Origin: Saprospiraceae bacterium
Lineage (GTDB): Bacteria; Bacteroidota; Bacteroidia; Chitinophagales; Saprospiraceae
Assembly: GCA_026129545.1 (NCBI GenBank)
Contig: JAHCHX010000001.1
Span: 805,501 to 869,500, forward strand
DNA: 64,000 nucleotides
Reading direction: 5' to 3'
Below the pieces are notes generated by a model. It had not been told where the DNA came from and did not search any database. It was given only the letters and a program-made list of their open reading frames with translations. Both the position numbers and the translations under genes were made by a program. Below are positions 55,401-63,587 of the stretch, in pieces. Position 1 is the stretch's first letter. The number at the start of each line of letters is the position of its first letter.

Positions 55401-56374
55401 GCTATTTCGTTGGTGCCCACTGCGTTTGCCTTGATTTGCAAATTGCTGAAAGGCCCGCTAACGTCGCCGTCTGCGATGCTGGAATTGGTTATGTCGTCGG
55501 TCGGGTCCACGTCGCCAGTATTGGTGATGACAAAGTTGGAGCCATTTTGCTGCACATTGATGCCAGCTGCTCCGGTGATGCCCACTGTGCCGGGCTGAAC
55601 GACTGTCTTGAACACATCGGTCACGCGGCCTTGGGCATCTACCGTGATAACGGGGATTTCGGTGGCGCTACCGTAAATGCCGGGTGCGACCCCTGTATTG
55701 TTCAGACTAATGGTGCCAGAAGTTGTGATAGGCCCTCCTGTGAGTCCCGCTCCTGTGTTGATTTGAGTCACGGTGCCGCCGCCAGAGCCGGAGCCAACAA
55801 TGTCGTCTTGAGGTATCCATTTTGTTCCGTCCCATTTCAACACTTGCCCCGTCGTGGCACCTTGTTGTGCGATGGAGAGCGGGTTGGCGGCAGTGCCATT
55901 GCCGCTCAGGGCAGGTCCAGTCACTACTGTTTGCGAGCCCCAGTTGTCGCCCCCGCCCCCACCAGTGGCTGTGCTTTGGGCATAGAGTGCATAAGGCACG
56001 CTCATGAGTTCGGAGGAGCCTAATTCGTCGAAGACGTTGGGAGAGGTCTCCAACGCCACAGTGAGGAATTTGGCGCCCCCCCCCCAGTTAATGGTGGAAA
56101 AGCTGCCTTGGAGCGGTGTGCCACCTTGCCCAATGACCAAATTGACAAGGCCAAACTCATTGGTCGAGATGGTCTGTTTTTCGGAGTAGGCTACTGGCCC
56201 ATTGGGAGCGCCGCTGCGAATGGAAAAAAGTAGCACTACTGTCTGATTGGTGAGCGGTGCGCCGTTCACGTTTCTTACAATGCTTTGATAATTAAAACCT
56301 TGTGGGGTAAATTGTGCTGCAAGTGGAAGTGCGAGGCACAATGCCAATAGGAAAAAGAACAAACGACTTCTCAT
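52448..56374 (-). CDS. Large tail-fibre-like repeat protein with endosialidase-chaperone domain
   Basis: The 1308-residue product has a signal peptide (MRSRLFFFLLALCLALPLAA), an N-terminal domain FTPQGFNYQSIVRNVNGAPL seen at the start of many Bacteroidota surface proteins, then many short modules such as GQVLKWNGTTWAPA, NNWGTQ-like linkers and DGDVSGPFSNLQIKANAV, and ends with a peptidase S74 chaperone domain (SDRRLKKEIAAIP, RSLGFIAQEVESLFPELV) and a C-terminal coiled coil. S74 domains normally aid trimeric folding of phage tail spikes and may cleave themselves off. This protein is likely a trimeric surface fibre. Confidence 0.87.
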   Translation of the reverse strand: MRSRLFFFLLALCLALPLAAQFTPQGFNYQSIVRNVNGAPLTNQTVVLLFSIRSGAPNGPVAYSEKQTISTNEFGLVNLVIGQGGTPLQGSFSTINWGGGAKFLTVALETSPNVFDELGSSELMSVPYALYAQSTATGGGGGDNWGSQTVVTGPALSGNGTAANPLSIAQQGATTGQVLKWDGTKWIPQDDIVGSGSGGGTVTQINTGAGLTGGPITTSGTISLNNTGVAPGIYGSATEIPVITVDAQGRVTDVFKTVVQPGTVGITGAAGINVQQNGSNFVITNTGDVDPTDDITNSSIADGDVSGPFSNLQIKANAVGTNEIANGAVTGAKLNNMSATNGQVLKWNGTTWAPAADAGITTVGITAGTGISVTGNSPNFTITNTGDTNPNDDITIVSIADGEITGNFTNLQIKANAVTSNKIANGAVTSAKLNDMGASNGQVLKWNGTAWIPSADAVGNTTVLPGPGISIVAAGNSYTVINNGDLDPFDDITTNSQAGGDLSGPFSNLQLKPAVVTNLELANNSVGTTNIINGSITGNKLNNMSAGVGQVLKWNGTTWAPANDNSGGDNWGTQVAQTDATLTGDGTLISPLKIAQQGATSGQILKWNGSTWFPGNETGDNWGAQTAVVATALTGNGTAGSPLNLAQQGATNGQVLKWSGSAWTPAADAGDDWGAQTVAVAPALTGNGTAGSPLNLSQQGATAGQVLHWSGSAWVPATFTGDNWGTQTVETGTSLVGDGTASNPLEIAPQGAVAGQVLKFDGTNWLPGNDAVGGTGDIYNAGTGISISGLSPNFVINNTGDLDPTNELQTLSLNGNNLSLSNGGGTVTLPAGNNYNAGTGISITGNAPNFTINNTGDTDNDPANELQTLSILGNQLTLSNGGGSVTLPDGDNYTAGVGISITGNAPNFVINNTGDDDDDPTNELQTLSLNGNILEISGSGSTVDLSTIGGGTGDPNWKLNNNNIYNTNTENVLIGTMTSTTGKLQVVNNDNGEGVYAQNSNSSAAIIGQNNGVGPGGVFTSAGGAALLTKEGNVGINVASPAFRLDVDGDARIKSSVSTPQLTVEQASADFSRVLLKNSGAGGWTLAGRGGATSLFTIDGGTGTSLGLNPAFAANGTGNVGLNGINNGPSSVKVFQRDKDAALSLENQLGRRWDFEVNALGNLVLYNDQIGAGVPAGTFNALTGLYLPSDRRLKKEIAAIPMGILNKIMQLQPVSYYYTAEQDMKKRSLGFIAQEVESLFPELVGESQGRDGQTNYLSLNYAGFGILAIKAIQEQQQQIDSLKSENEALRKQMEKFEARLQQLEQTRK

Positions 56375-56501
56375 GGGAAAATCAGTTTAGGAAAAAAAAG
56401 AATCGTCAGTGTGAAGCAGGATTGTCTTCTGGTCAGAGGGAACGACAACCGAAGAAAGGGACAGGAAATGGGATTGACAAGGCAAAAGCTGCTTTGAGGA
56501 A

Positions 56502-57008
56502 TCAAAGCCTTATGAATCGCACGGATGTCATTCCGAGGGTGGAAGGGTCCTGAAGATGCAAGATGTAGATGCCCGGCTGCCAAGCCGTGCAATCAAGTCG
56601 AGAGCCGTCGGGTTGGGTCAAGGGTTGGTTGGCCATCATGACCTGTCCGAGTAGGTTGACGACAGTGGCACGAAGCGCGGAGTCTTTTGTGTCTGAAAAA
56701 CGTATGGTCAGCACATCTGTGGTCGGGTTGGGAAACACCTCGATATTCCAATCTGCCATGTCGGGGTTGTTGACGGAGACGGAGGTGGAAAGTTCCGGTT
56801 GGTGGAATCCCTGCGTTAGTTTGCGACTGTTGCCCGAAAGGGTGGTGATGAAAGGCTCTCCGACGGTGTAGCTGAAAGTAAGGCCGTTTTGAGTGCCTGT
56901 TTTGCCAGAGGCGCTGATGACTTGGATGGATGACTCGTAATCTTGTGCGTGGGATGCGCTGTATGAGGCAAGGCACAGGAATAGCGCGAGCTGTAGGTAT
57001 CGGTTCAT
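56502..57008 (-). CDS. Small secreted protein with type IX sorting domain
   Basis: From the ATG at 57008 the 168-residue product has a signal peptide (MNRYLQLALFLCLASYSASH), a short region with GTQNGLTFSYTVGEPFITT and a C-terminal T9SS tail (EVFPNPTTDVLTIRFSDTK, then TAWQPGIYILHLQDPSTL). The region before the tail resembles the T9SS-protein family that recurs next to fibre proteins in these genomes. It lies upstream of the tail-fibre-like gene on the same strand, so the two may be expressed together. Confidence 0.8.
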   Translation of the reverse strand: MNRYLQLALFLCLASYSASHAQDYESSIQVISASGKTGTQNGLTFSYTVGEPFITTLSGNSRKLTQGFHQPELSTSVSVNNPDMADWNIEVFPNPTTDVLTIRFSDTKDSALRATVVNLLGQVMMANQPLTQPDGSRLDCTAWQPGIYILHLQDPSTLGMTSVRFIRL

Positions 57009-57112
57009 GGCAATGTGGATTGAAAAATTTGTTTCACAAAGGAACATATCTTTTCACACCATTGCGAAAAAAAATCGGGAGTGTCGTCTGTTTGTCAGTT
57101 TTGGAAAAGTCA

Positions 57113-57145
57113 AGGAGCTACCTCCGAAAGTCGGGGATAGCTCCT
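57113..57145 (-). terminator. Hairpin downstream of the DUF2795 gene
   Basis: An 8-bp stem (AGGAGCTA/TAGCTCCT) with further GC pairs. The minus strand after it reads GACTTTTCC, so it is a weak intrinsic terminator at best. Confidence 0.4.
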
Positions 57146-57185
57146 TTGAGAGATGCGTAAACAAAGCCAAAAATCGGTGACTTCG

Positions 57186-57407
57186 TCAATACTCATCCTC
57201 GTTGAAAAAGAAGTCGTCGTGGCGTGGGTAGTCGGGCCAGATGTCTTCAATGCCTTCATACATCTCGCCGTCGTCTTCCAATTCATCCAAGTTATCAATC
57301 ACTTCGCTCGGTGCGCCAGAGCGAATGGCGTAGTCAATGAGTTCGTCTTTGGTAGCCGGCCAAGGAGCTTCTTCGAGATACGAGGCCAGTTCAAGTGTCC
57401 AATACAT
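57186..57407 (-). CDS. DUF2795-family protein
   Basis: The 73-residue acidic product reads LASYLEEAPWPATKDELIDY, AIRSGAPSEVIDNLDELEDD and EGIEDIWPDYP. This matches the DUF2795 family, small proteins of unknown function common in Bacteroidota. No membrane or signal sequence is present. Confidence 0.88.
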   Translation of the reverse strand: MYWTLELASYLEEAPWPATKDELIDYAIRSGAPSEVIDNLDELEDDGEMYEGIEDIWPDYPRHDDFFFNEDEY

Positions 57408-57487
57408 AGGTAATGTTGTTTTTTAAAAGTTCAGAGGCTTCTAAGAACAGACTTGCCGGGCGGCGGTTGCTTGTCGAGGTGATTTTT

Positions 57488-58552
57488 TTAAAGAATCAAC
57501 ATGGCATCGCCATAGCTGTAAAAGCGATATTCTTCTTTCACGGCCTGATTGTAAGCTTCCATGATGAGTTCGAAGCCGCCGAAGGCACAAATCATGATGA
57601 GCAGGCTTGACTTGGGCAAGTGAAAGTTGGTTATCATGCTGTTAGCGATGCTGAACTCGTAGGGCGGGTAGATGAATTTGTTGGTCCAACCTTCTACAGG
57701 CTTGAGCAGTTTTTCGGCAGAGACGGCGGTCTCAATGGAACGCATGACCGTGGTGCCTACCGCGCAAACTTTTTTTTCGGCAAGAATTCCTTTGTTGACG
57801 GTCTCTACGGCTTTCTGTGGGATATGGAAGTATTCGGCCTCCATTTTGTGTTTGGAGAGGTCTTCGACATCTATGGTGCGGAAAGTGCCGAGGCCGATGT
57901 GCAGCGTTAGCTCTGCGAAATTCACCCCTTTAAGTTCGAGGCGTTTCATCAGTTCGCGGCTAAAGTGCAGGCCTGCGGTTGGGGCCGCCACAGCGCCCAT
58001 TTCTTTGGCAAAAATGGTTTGATAGCGTTCGCGGTCAATGGCTTCCGGCTCGCGCTCGATGTATTTGGGGAGAGGGGTGTTGCCGAGCTTGGAGAGTTCC
58101 CGCTGGAAATCATCCTCGCTTCCATCGAAAAGAAAACGTATCGTGCGGCCGCGGGATGTGGTGTTGTCCACCACCTCGGCCACGAGGGCATCGTTGCCGT
58201 TTTCGTCTTCAAAATAGAGCTTGTTGCCCACGCGAATCTTGCGGGCGGGGTCCACCAACACGTCCCAAAGGCGGGCGTCGTGGTTGAGTTCCCGAAGCAA
58301 AAAAACCTCGATTTTGGCTCCGGTTTTTTCTTTTTGGCCAAAAAGCCGGGCCGGGAAGACCTTGGTGTTGTTGAATATCATTACATCCCCATCGCCGAAG
58401 TAATTGAGGAGGTCTTTGAAAATTTTGTGCTCAATTTTGCCCGTGTTGCGATTGACCACCATAAGGCGGCTTTGGTCGCGCTCTTCGATGGGGTATTGAG
58501 CAATGAGTTCCTTGGGAAGGTTGAAATTGAACTGAGAAAGTTTGGTGCGCAT
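57488..58552 (-). CDS. queA: S-adenosylmethionine:tRNA ribosyltransferase-isomerase (queuosine synthesis)
   Basis: The 354-residue product begins [20 protein letters not shown] and has [31 protein letters not shown] and [18 protein letters not shown], which are QueA signatures. It transfers the ribosyl part of S-adenosylmethionine to pre-queuosine in tRNA. Length is normal. A TACTTTTG box is about 160 bases upstream. Confidence 0.96.
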   Translation of the reverse strand: MRTKLSQFNFNLPKELIAQYPIEERDQSRLMVVNRNTGKIEHKIFKDLLNYFGDGDVMIFNNTKVFPARLFGQKEKTGAKIEVFLLRELNHDARLWDVLVDPARKIRVGNKLYFEDENGNDALVAEVVDNTTSRGRTIRFLFDGSEDDFQRELSKLGNTPLPKYIEREPEAIDRERYQTIFAKEMGAVAAPTAGLHFSRELMKRLELKGVNFAELTLHIGLGTFRTIDVEDLSKHKMEAEYFHIPQKAVETVNKGILAEKKVCAVGTTVMRSIETAVSAEKLLKPVEGWTNKFIYPPYEFSIANSMITNFHLPKSSLLIMICAFGGFELIMEAYNQAVKEEYRFYSYGDAMLIL

Positions 58553-58709
58553 CGTGAAATGTGGGAACAGGTTTATTGGCTGTTGGTTACTGATTGTTTA
58601 GACGCGAGTGCGTGCAAACGGTTCGCCAATGTTTTCCAGAAAAGACGGAGAGCAGGCTTTTTACGTTGCGTTTGCACCCATTTTCAGTAGTTTTTCCAAA
58701 AAATGGCTG

Positions 58710-58717
58710 CAAAAGTA
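58710..58717 (-). promoter_or_regulatory. Bacteroidota -7 element for queA
   Basis: The minus strand reads TACTTTTG, 158 bases before the queA ATG; the long leader makes this assignment tentative. Confidence 0.35.
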
Positions 58718-58840
58718 AATTTTTTTGGCAAACGAAATTTTTTTAAAAAGGTTTGATTTGACAATTGGTTGGCTGGAGGCGGGGTGATTCGTGTTTTGTC
58801 GTGCTACAATTAACCTACCTTCAGCCAACCTGTCGCCAAA

Positions 58841-60649
58841 TCATGCCATAGCCATAGCCTTTTCGGCCTTCTTCCGGTCGTTTTCGTTCAGGTGTACCTT
58901 GCGCAGGCGTATGCTCTTGGGTGTCACCTCCACGTATTCGTCTTCTTGAATGTATTCGAGCGCCTCTTCGAGCGTGAATCGGCGTGGAGGCGGCAGGGAA
59001 GCTTTGTCGTCGGCTCCCGAAGCTCGCATATTGGTCAATTTTTTTGTTTTGGTCACGTTCACCACAAGGTCGTTGGGGCGATTGTTTTCACCAATGACCT
59101 GCCCTTCGTACACTTCTTCTCCGGGTTCAACAAAGAATATGCCTCTATCTTGTAGGTTATCAAGCGAGTATGCAATGGCTGTGCCAGTCTCCATGACGAT
59201 GAGGGAGCCGTTCTGACGGCCCGCGATTTCGCCTTTCCACGGCTCGTAGCCCTCAAAACGGTGGGTCATAATGGCTTCTCCTTGTGTGGCGGTGAGGATG
59301 TTGGAACGCAGCCCTATGATGCCGCGCGAGGGGATGTCGAATCGCAACAGAAAACGGTCGCCTTTAGGCTCCATGCTTTTCATCACGCCTTTGCGCCGGG
59401 TGACAAACTCGATGCATTTCCCGCTGGTTTCTTCGGGCACATCAATGGTGAGCTCTTCCACTGGTTCGCATTTCACGCCATTGATTTCCTTGATGATGAC
59501 TTGGGGCTGCCCAATCTGCAATTCGTAGCCTTCTCTGCGCATGGTTTCTATAAGAATAGAAAGGTGCAACACACCACGCCCGAACACCATGAATGAGTCG
59601 GCGCTGCCAGTTTCCTCCATGCGCATGGCGAGATTTTTCTCTAGTTCTTTTTCTAGGCGCTCACGAACGTGACGGCTTGTGACAAATTTGCCCTCTTTGC
59701 CGAAAAACGGGGAGTCATTGATGGTGAACAACATGCTCATAGTTGGCTCGTCAATCGAAATCGGATCGAGTGCCTCTGGATTTTCATAGTCGGCGATGGT
59801 GTCGCCAATTTCAAACCCGTCCACGCCCACCACGGCACATATATCGCCTGCCTCCACCGTGGACACCTCTTTTTTGGCAAGCCCATCAAACACAAACAGT
59901 TGCTTTATGCGATGCTTTTGAATGGCGCCATCTTTCTTTACCAACGAAACGGGTTGGTTGGCCGACAATTTGCCGCGTGAGAGACGCCCCACAGCGATAC
60001 GCCCGATGTAGTTGGAAAAATCGAGCGAGGTGACGAGCATTTGTGTTGTGCCATCAGACACTTTCGGCTCCGGGATGTATTTTATGATGTCGTCGAGCAA
60101 AACCGTGATGTCTTCGGTTTGCTTTTTCCAGTCGTGGCTCATCCAGCCTTGTTTTGCAGAGCCGAACACAACTGGAAAATCCAGTTGGTCTTCCGTGGCA
60201 TCCAATGCAAACATGAGGTCGAAGACTTGCTCGTGCGCCCAGTCAGGATTACAGTTGGGCTTGTCCACTTTGTTGATGACCACCACAGGTTTTTTGCCCA
60301 TTTGCAGTGCTTTTTGAAGCACAAAACGGGTTTGGGGCATTGGCCCTTCAAATGCGTCAACCAGTAGCAAGACACCATCAGCCATGTTGAGCACTCGCTC
60401 TACCTCGCCGCCAAAATCGGCGTGTCCCGGGGTGTCTATGACGTTGATTTTTATGCCCTTGTAGTTGATGGCGACATTTTTGGCAAAAATGGTGATGCCT
60501 CGTTCACGCTCTTGGTCGTTGTTGTCCAAAATGAGTTCGCCAGTCACTTCATGGTCTTTAAAAACCTTGGCGGCGTGAATCATTTTGTCCACGAGCGTAG
60601 TCTTGCCGTGGTCAACGTGGGCGATAATGGCGATGTTGCGAATGTTCAT
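58841..60649 (-). CDS. typA: Translational GTPase TypA/BipA
   Basis: The 602-residue product has G1 [16 protein letters not shown]2-G3 [14 protein letters not shown] and [17 protein letters not shown]4 [10 protein letters not shown], then beta-barrel and EF-G-like domains and the TypA-specific C-terminal domain ([20 protein letters not shown], then [19 protein letters not shown]). It acts on ribosomes in stress and 50S assembly. Length is normal. Confidence 0.97.
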   Translation of the reverse strand: MNIRNIAIIAHVDHGKTTLVDKMIHAAKVFKDHEVTGELILDNNDQERERGITIFAKNVAINYKGIKINVIDTPGHADFGGEVERVLNMADGVLLLVDAFEGPMPQTRFVLQKALQMGKKPVVVINKVDKPNCNPDWAHEQVFDLMFALDATEDQLDFPVVFGSAKQGWMSHDWKKQTEDITVLLDDIIKYIPEPKVSDGTTQMLVTSLDFSNYIGRIAVGRLSRGKLSANQPVSLVKKDGAIQKHRIKQLFVFDGLAKKEVSTVEAGDICAVVGVDGFEIGDTIADYENPEALDPISIDEPTMSMLFTINDSPFFGKEGKFVTSRHVRERLEKELEKNLAMRMEETGSADSFMVFGRGVLHLSILIETMRREGYELQIGQPQVIIKEINGVKCEPVEELTIDVPEETSGKCIEFVTRRKGVMKSMEPKGDRFLLRFDIPSRGIIGLRSNILTATQGEAIMTHRFEGYEPWKGEIAGRQNGSLIVMETGTAIAYSLDNLQDRGIFFVEPGEEVYEGQVIGENNRPNDLVVNVTKTKKLTNMRASGADDKASLPPPRRFTLEEALEYIQEDEYVEVTPKSIRLRKVHLNENDRKKAEKAMAMA

Positions 60650-60683
60650 GATAGTGAGATGTACCCCTTGTTCAAAAGAGGCG

Positions 60684-60691
60684 CAAAGGTA
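60684..60691 (-). promoter_or_regulatory. Bacteroidota -7 element for typA
   Basis: The minus strand reads TACCTTTG, 35 bases upstream of the typA ATG. Confidence 0.5.
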
Positions 60692-60822
60692 AGTTTTTCC
60701 AAAACGGGAAAAAAGCGGATGCTGAACCGAAATTTGTTAACAATAGATGAAGTTTTTGCAATCATTTGGAAACGGGGGTGAAAGTTTGTGAAAAACAAAA
60801 TTATATTTCCCAAAATAAACGA

Positions 60823-60830
60823 TACTTTTG
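60823..60830 (+). promoter_or_regulatory. Bacteroidota -7 element upstream of a candidate RNA
   Basis: TACTTTTG on the plus strand, with transcription expected to begin near 60836. No -33 element is clear. Confidence 0.4.
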
Positions 60831-60835
60831 CACCT

Positions 60836-60950
60836 CTTGCGTGCCTAACACCGCCCGGCAGGCTGGTCTTTGCAATACCCTGTGCATGAAGGGAAGAACC
60901 AATTGAGAGCGCAGGTATCGAGATACTCACAGCTGCCGGGCTTTTTCTTT
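60836..60950 (+). ncRNA. Candidate structured small RNA
   Basis: A transcript starting after the TACTTTTG box would be about 115 bases. GCCCGGCAG at 60853-60861 pairs perfectly with CTGCCGGGC at 60933-60941, enclosing about 70 bases with internal complementary words (CCCT/AGGG, GGT/ACC), and is followed at once by TTTTTCTTT. The long-range closing stem plus T-run is the form of a folded small RNA with an intrinsic terminator. I do not see the conserved cores of SRP RNA, tmRNA or RNase P; a 6S-like RNA is possible. There is no reading frame. Confidence 0.5.
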
Positions 60951-61001
60951 GATTCTGCTTCTCCATATGCCTGCCTGCCGCAGCTGTGTTTCCCGAAAAA
61001 A

Positions 61002-61038
61002 AGAGCCATCTCGACTCGCAAGCCGACGAGATGGCTCT
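61002..61038 (-). terminator. Terminator of the DUF1573 gene
   Basis: A perfect 12-bp stem (AGAGCCATCTCG and its complement) is followed on the minus strand by TTTTTTT, about 140 bases past the stop of the gene at 61176-61601. Confidence 0.75.
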
Positions 61039-61175
61039 ATGTCTCTATAACTTCGTGCCGGTAGGTTTTGGGCACGGCTAAAAGCGCGATCTGCCCAAAA
61101 TCAAGGAGGGCAATCATGGTCATCTGAAAAATCCTAGCGAATCAAGGTACAACGTGGGGCTTTCTCTTTGCGCTT

Positions 61176-61601
61176 TCAATTCCCTCCAGAAGAGCTCTTG
61201 GGGATTTTACTCGACCTAATATAGCCGTTCAAGTATAGAATGCTGCGGGCATTTGGACGCGAGTTATCGTATATCACGATTCCGGGCAGGGCAAACCCTG
61301 CTTTCCCACCACTATCGAATTCTACGCGAATCGTAGCCGATTGGCCGGGCATGAGCGGGTTCTTAGGGTATCGCAGCACAGTGCAGTCGCAGCTGGTTTT
61401 CACCTCCCGTATCACATAGGGGTGCTCTCCCGTGTTGGTCACTTTGAAAGAGTCCAACAGGATGTAACCTTCATGTATGTCGTCGAAAAATAGGGTGTCT
61501 GGCTCCCATCTGACGGTGGTTTTTTCGATGGATTGGGCTGTTATTTGACTAAAAGAGAGCCAAAAGAATAGTCCAAGGCTGATTTGAACCAAAGCTTTCA
61601 T
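61176..61601 (-). CDS. DUF1573-domain secreted protein
   Basis: The 141-residue product has a signal peptide (ALVQISLGLFFWLSFSQITA) and an ASPM/DUF1573 immunoglobulin-like domain: FFDDIHEGYILLDSFKVTNT, EVKTSCDCTVLRYPKNPLMP and GQSATIRVEFDSGGKAG. The CDC motif is usual in this family. It is periplasmic or exported; its function is unknown. A TACATTTG box lies 26 bases before the ATG. Confidence 0.87.
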   Translation of the reverse strand: MKALVQISLGLFFWLSFSQITAQSIEKTTVRWEPDTLFFDDIHEGYILLDSFKVTNTGEHPYVIREVKTSCDCTVLRYPKNPLMPGQSATIRVEFDSGGKAGFALPGIVIYDNSRPNARSILYLNGYIRSSKIPKSSSGGN

Positions 61602-61626
61602 GGTCGCTAATGAATTTTTTGACAGG

Positions 61627-61634
61627 CAAATGTA
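61627..61634 (-). promoter_or_regulatory. Bacteroidota -7 element for the DUF1573 gene
   Basis: The minus strand reads TACATTTG, 26 bases upstream of the ATG. Confidence 0.5.
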
Positions 61635-61751
61635 GCATGGCTTGGGAGGCCATTTTTAGGATTTGAGTCGCTTTAACAACATTTTGGAACCATGCCGGGA
61701 CAGTGCGGCGACCGAATGGGCAAAAAAAGGCGACCCTTTTGGGCCGCCTTG

Positions 61752-61835
61752 TGCGGGAAGCGGGAGTCGAACCCGCACACCATTACTGGCGTACGCCCCT
61801 GAAACGTATGCGTCTACCAGTTCCGCCATTCCCGC
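61752..61835 (-). tRNA. tRNA-Leu (CAG)
   Basis: On the minus strand a class II tRNA folds with acceptor stem GCGGGAA/TTCCCGC, a D arm in GGCGGAACTGGTAGACGC, anticodon stem TACGT/GCGTA around the loop TTCAGGG (anticodon CAG), a variable arm and a T arm GCGGGTTCGACTCCCGC. The CCA end is not encoded. Confidence 0.95.
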
Positions 61836-61908
61836 AGGAGCGGCGGCAAAGGTACTATCGTTTTCTTTTCGCGCAAGTCCTTTTTCTTTGCGGCCTCAAT
61901 TTTTTGCA

Positions 61909-62898
61909 ATGAAGTTTCTCATTATTCAAACCGCCTTCATCGGGGATGTGGTGTTGGCTACGCCGTTGGTGGAAAAATTGCGACGTTTTTTTCCCGATGC
62001 AGAGATTGATTTTTTGTTGCGCAAGGGCAATGAACGACTTTTGACTGGGCACCCACATCTTAGAAGGGTGTTGATTTGGGACAAAAAAAGGGGTAAGTAC
62101 AAAGACGCTTGCCGATTGGTTCGATTCATGCGCCGAGAGCAATATGATTGGGTTGTCAATTGCCAACGATTTGCTGTTTCTGGGCTGATGACTATCTTGT
62201 CGGGGGCTAAAAACACAGCGGGTTTTGATAAAAACCCATTTTCTTTTTTGTTCTCTAGGCGATTGAAGCATCAATTTGGCACTGCACAAAAGCCAGTTCA
62301 TGAGGTGCAGCGTAATCTTGATTTGATTGAGCACCTGACAGATAACTCGTTTGAAAGGCCTCGATTATATCCATCGGAGGTGGATTGCCAGAAGACAAAA
62401 CAACTTTGCCCTGAGCGAAGATATGTCTGCATCGCCCCGACTTCTGTTTGGTTCACCAAGCAGTTCCCCGCACACAAATGGGTGGAGTTGATTAAGAAAA
62501 TCCCTGACGGGGATGTTGTATTCCTATTGGGGGGCAAGGAGGATGTGGAGCCATGCGAGCAAATTCTTCAAATGTCTGAACATTCAGGGGTGGTTAATCT
62601 GGCCGGCAAACTCACTTTTCTCGAATCTGCGGCATTGATGCAAGGGGCTTCCATGAACTATGCCAATGATTCGGCACCTATACATATTGCTTCAGCGGTG
62701 AATGCGCCTATTGTTGAGGTATTCTGTTCCACAGTACCGAGATTTGGTTTCACGCCCTTGTCCGACGAGAGTTTCGTAATTGAGACAACGGAAAATCTCG
62801 ACTGCCGCCCATGCGGCTTGCATGGCCGAAGCGGCTGCCCATTGGGGCATTTTCGCTGTGCGGAAAGCATTGGCATAGGGCGCTTCCCTGTCAAGTAA
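61909..62898 (+). CDS. Family 9 glycosyltransferase (heptosyltransferase-like)
   Basis: From the ATG at 61909 the 329-residue product begins FLIIQTAFIGDVVLATPLVE, the GT9 N-terminal motif, and has CIAPTSVWFTKQFPAHKWVE, FLLGGKEDVEPCEQI, NLAGKLTFLESAALMQGA and NDSAPIHIASAVNAPIVEVF, which are GT-B donor-site motifs of ADP-heptose:LPS heptosyltransferases. It probably adds a sugar to the LPS core. The frame is open back over the tRNA on the other strand, but those residues are not coding. Confidence 0.92.
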   Translation: MKFLIIQTAFIGDVVLATPLVEKLRRFFPDAEIDFLLRKGNERLLTGHPHLRRVLIWDKKRGKYKDACRLVRFMRREQYDWVVNCQRFAVSGLMTILSGAKNTAGFDKNPFSFLFSRRLKHQFGTAQKPVHEVQRNLDLIEHLTDNSFERPRLYPSEVDCQKTKQLCPERRYVCIAPTSVWFTKQFPAHKWVELIKKIPDGDVVFLLGGKEDVEPCEQILQMSEHSGVVNLAGKLTFLESAALMQGASMNYANDSAPIHIASAVNAPIVEVFCSTVPRFGFTPLSDESFVIETTENLDCRPCGLHGRSGCPLGHFRCAESIGIGRFPVK

Positions 62899-63464
62899 AC
62901 GGTCTGTTTTCTGGGTAAGCGGCGGTTTTTCGCAAGGGAACGGCGGTTTTTGCAAAAAAAATTAGGGAAAAATCATTTTTCCAGACTTTGCATTCCACGC
63001 TAAGAAATATCAATTTATTTTCATCCAACAATGCGATTTCGTTGACAGGTTTTCAAAGAATGCAGGTTCATTTTATCACATTGAAAATGAAAAATCGGCG
63101 ATTTTTCGCTCGTTTCCCCTAGGGCATGTATCTCTGAATGGATTTTTTCGTTCATATTTGCATCACGATTTGTTGCTCACCTGACGACAAATATGACCCG
63201 ACCGAAAAATACTTACTCGCGCACAACAAGTTTTTCCCGGTATCTTGAAAAGAAAGTTGTTCGATGTTCATTTCAATCGAACAGTAGATTTGAAAACAAA
63301 AAGATTTGCTCCATATAAACTTGCTAAAAACCATTTGAGCAACTACTACGAGAAAACATAACCAGACCCCAATAAATCTCTTTGACAAGTAGGAGGCATT
63401 CATCTCAACAATGTGTGCCCGAAAAAAATAAAGCTCGCAAGAGCAAAGACAACCGAAGGCGGGG
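62899..63464. other. Intergenic region, no supported gene
   Basis: It begins with a repeated GGCGGTTTTT word and is AT-rich. A minus-strand frame at 63152-63403 has a hydrophobic start but lacks promoter, ribosome-binding and homology signs. Confidence 0.5.
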
Positions 63465-63511
63465 GCCCTCCGGTCCTTTCAAATGAGAAAGGGCGGAGGG
63501 CTGTTTTTTTT
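63465..63511 (+). terminator. Intrinsic terminator
   Basis: The stem GCCCTCCG/CGGAGGGC, extended by a TCCTTT/AAAGGG pair, is followed by TGTTTTTTTT. Confidence 0.6.
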
Positions 63512-63529
63512 AAGCCATTCATGAAAAAA

Positions 63530-63559
63530 GGGCATACCCTACGCGGTATGCCCTTTTTT
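63530..63559. terminator. Bidirectional intrinsic terminator
   Basis: A perfect 9-bp stem, GGGCATACC/GGTATGCCC, is preceded by six A bases and followed by six T bases. It would end the gene at 63588-64000 on the minus strand. Confidence 0.8.
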
Positions 63560-63587
63560 ATGTTGTAAGGAGATTGGCGTGTTGTGA

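Noticed and set aside
60853-60941. SRP (4.5S) RNA
   Set aside because: The conserved domain IV core with its GGAAGxAGCA form is absent, so the RNA is left unnamed.
63152-63403. 83-residue minus-strand hydrophobic frame
   Set aside because: It lacks promoter, ribosome-binding site and homology signs.
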